This document shows, one piece after another, positions 55,761 through 57,026 of a stretch of 57,026 bases of DNA; position 1 is the stretch's first letter; every line of letters begins with the position of its first letter. Below the pieces are notes generated by a model that did no database searches, was not told where the DNA came from, and saw only the letters and a program-made list of their open reading frames with translations. The translations under genes were made by a program, and so were the position numbers. Source of the stretch: Balamuthia mandrillaris (taxonomy: Eukaryota > Discosea > Longamoebia > Balamuthiidae); NCBI GenBank assembly GCA_031835245.1, contig JAVKOQ010000329.1, positions 1-57,026 on the forward strand, given 5' to 3'.

Positions 55761-56335
55761 GTTCTCTGCCGCGTCCAACAGTACATACCTCCAAGTTGTA
55801 ACGCAAGGAGAGAAGAGTTTTTTTTAAAACCCTCCGCAAGAACGATTGCTCCTTCGTCTCCGAAATCGTTCACTGAAAGCAAAAAGAGGGAGAGCCTTGG
55901 CTTAGTTTTTCATTTCTCTTCTCACACGTGAGTACCTTCGAGGCTCAAATGAGTAAGAGTGGTGTTGTGAGGCAAAGCTTCTGCGATAGCTCTAACTTCA
56001 TCCACGCCTAACTCGTTACCTGTCCAGAAAAATGCTTCACGCATTAGTACCGTTCTCTTTTTGTCAGACATGTGAATGTACCTCCAAGGGCCAACATAGC
56101 AATACGGTCATCACACGCTAACGCTTTTCCGATTGCAATATAGGCTTCCTTGGGAAGATATGGGTACGTATCTTACAACAAAAAAAAGAACAAAGTTAAT
56201 TGCATTGCTAAGAGGCTATGTATGATTGTGTGATAAAAAACCATTAAGAATCAAAGCGTCGTCTTCTGTGTTTGGGCCACCAAGCTGGCTGAGAGACTGC
56301 ACCAAAGTGTAAAGCTTTGGTGCAGTCTCTCAGCC
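55288..56335 (-). CDS. Tail-anchored LRR protein (ribonuclease-inhibitor type), 5' end uncertain
   Basis: Small exons, each carrying one LRR unit: KEAYIAIGKALACDDRIAML, VDEVRAIAEALPHNTTLTHL, DEGAIVLAEGFKKNSSLLAL and RGAAALAEALKQNPNIGSLD. The last exon ends the LRRs, then a coiled coil (KAELEEQRHRIRDLQQQIER) and a C-terminal hydrophobic stretch (ELFLIVIVAVLVGFLFNPF) two residues from the stop. This is a tail anchor, so the LRRs should face the cytosol. The most upstream exon I can follow reads LVQSLSQLGGPNTEDDALIL at 56245-56315; its frame runs into the hairpin at 56287-56335, and no start codon is clear. An exon further right is likely. At least 230 residues. Confidence 0.68.
55738..55761. 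repeat. (CT)n microsatellite in terminal LRR gene intron
   Basis: CT on the plus strand, hence GA in gene sense, one of the few exceptions to the sense-pyrimidine rule here. Confidence 0.85.
56287..56335. repeat. Perfect 21-bp inverted repeat with 7-base loop
   Basis: Left arm 56287-56307, loop tgtaaag (56308-56314), right arm 56315-56335. The arms begin ggctgagagactgcacc and pair without mismatch. It overlaps the first traceable exon of the terminal LRR gene. Confidence 0.95.
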
Positions 56336-56580
56336 TCCCTTCCCGGTCCACAAAGAATGTTGATAATCTGCTCAAAAGGATTTCGCCTTTTTTGCTCCAC
56401 CAGCTTGGGTTGTTTGTCGTGCATAAGGAGAAGGTTTCATTTTTCTCAGCAAGCAGAGAACTAAAGTAGGGTTTTGTTTCTTTTTTCAAAAAGAAAAGAA
56501 AAGAGAATGAACAACAAAAAAGTCTCTTACCATAACCAAAACATGTATCCAACTACAATCCCAGGAAACCAGGATGGTGC

Positions 56581-56856
56581 ATGACGCCCGTTGACCCATT
56601 GATTAATTACAATGCGGTTCAACGTGCCGGGCACAGCGGGACCATAGTAATTCATGCTTCATTTGGTGAGGTTGCCGGAGTGATGCTGCTTTTGAACAAG
56701 GAGCTCTTCCCGCTTTGCAAGCGAGAATACAAGAACTATGGCCCGCTCCACCACATCCACACGACAAGGGTAAGCCCGTTTTGCCCAAGCAAGCTCTGTG
56801 GTGGTGCATATGGTTCTGCTATCTGCATTTCACCATCCATCATCCTCGCTCAATAA
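56581..56856 (+). CDS. Possible small protein, unrecognised
   Basis: A 91-codon frame starting MTPVDPLINYNAVQRAGHSG and continuing IVIHASFGEVAGVMLLLNKE, with balanced composition. No family recognised and no Kozak-like context. The opposite strand is also open for 68 codons, so this may be chance. Confidence 0.2.
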   Translation: MTPVDPLINYNAVQRAGHSGTIVIHASFGEVAGVMLLLNKELFPLCKREYKNYGPLHHIHTTRVSPFCPSKLCGGAYGSAICISPSIILAQ

Positions 56857-56990
56857 TTATCCGTTCTGTCTTCAATTATCGGTTTTTTAAAGATAATTTT
56901 GATTCAGTGATAAAAATTTCCAGGAAAACAAATTGGGGAAATTTGGGGAAAGAAGAAGAAGAAGAAGCCTGTGGGTGCTTGGGTGTGCGC

Positions 56991-57010
56991 AAAAAAAAAA
57001 AAAAAAAAAA
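56991..57010. repeat. A20 homopolymer
   Basis: Pure A run 16 bases before the window edge. A short (GAA)n run precedes it at 56951-56967. Confidence 0.9.
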
Positions 57011-57026
57011 CTCAACCCTTGTGTCT

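Overview
The window looks like nuclear DNA of a free-living protist, most likely an amoebozoan (inference). Genes are split by many short GT-AG introns, TAA/TAG/TGA all act as stops, and both strands are used. The mix of families points the same way: a Frizzled/Smoothened-like receptor, a ROCO (LRR-Roc-COR-kinase) protein, TerD-domain proteins, CLU proteins with SAM domains, Rab and RhoGAP proteins. A TTAGGG-type interstitial repeat is also present. No bacterial-style operon, organellar gene, tRNA, rRNA, CRISPR array or reverse transcriptase was seen. All CDS spans run from first to last coding base and include introns. I spliced by eye, so inner exon borders are approximate.

Layout. 1-1377: no recognisable gene. 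1378-5840 (-): CLU-TPR-SAM protein A. 6370-7899 (-): ASH-RhoGAP protein. 8281-13543 (-): large leucine-rich-repeat protein with an acidic linker. 14190-15252 (+): Rab GTPase. 15471-22727 (-): CLU-TPR-SAM-CLU protein B, a paralogue of A with a second CLU core. 23266-25835 (-): Frizzled-like seven-helix receptor. 26107-30513 (-): C2 protein with four copies of an unrecognised repeat. 30679-31176 (+): cysteine-free glutaredoxin-like protein ending in DDEL. 31268-33167 (+): tandem TerD protein with a C-terminal anchor. 33819-35947 (+): unrecognised, mostly disordered protein. 36526-39474 (+): a short gene and its longer near-identical duplicate, followed by a 550-base TTC/TTCC tract. 39615-46339 (-): ROCO kinase. 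47258-48742 (-): mitochondrial carrier. 48952-49911 (-): secreted ependymin-like protein. 50312-52866 (+): PIF1-like helicase. 52955-54622 (-): synapsin-like ATP-grasp protein. 55288 to about 56335 (-): tail-anchored LRR protein.

How the genes relate. They are not an operon, but several share themes. Small-GTPase signalling and membrane traffic are represented by the Rab, the RhoGAP and the Roc domain. Mitochondrial positioning and transport are represented by the two CLU proteins and the carrier. Secretory-pathway and surface proteins are the receptor, the ependymin-like protein and the DDEL protein. Two proteins (TerD and terminal LRR) end in a single membrane anchor. Two head-to-head intergenic regions each carry a perfect TGACGTCA palindrome. 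Introns are full of (CT)n or TTC tracts, nearly always with the pyrimidines on the sense strand.

Most striking are the compact synapsin-like protein, the double-CLU protein, the cysteine-free glutaredoxin-like protein with an ER-retention-type tail, and the C2 protein with a new-looking fourfold repeat.
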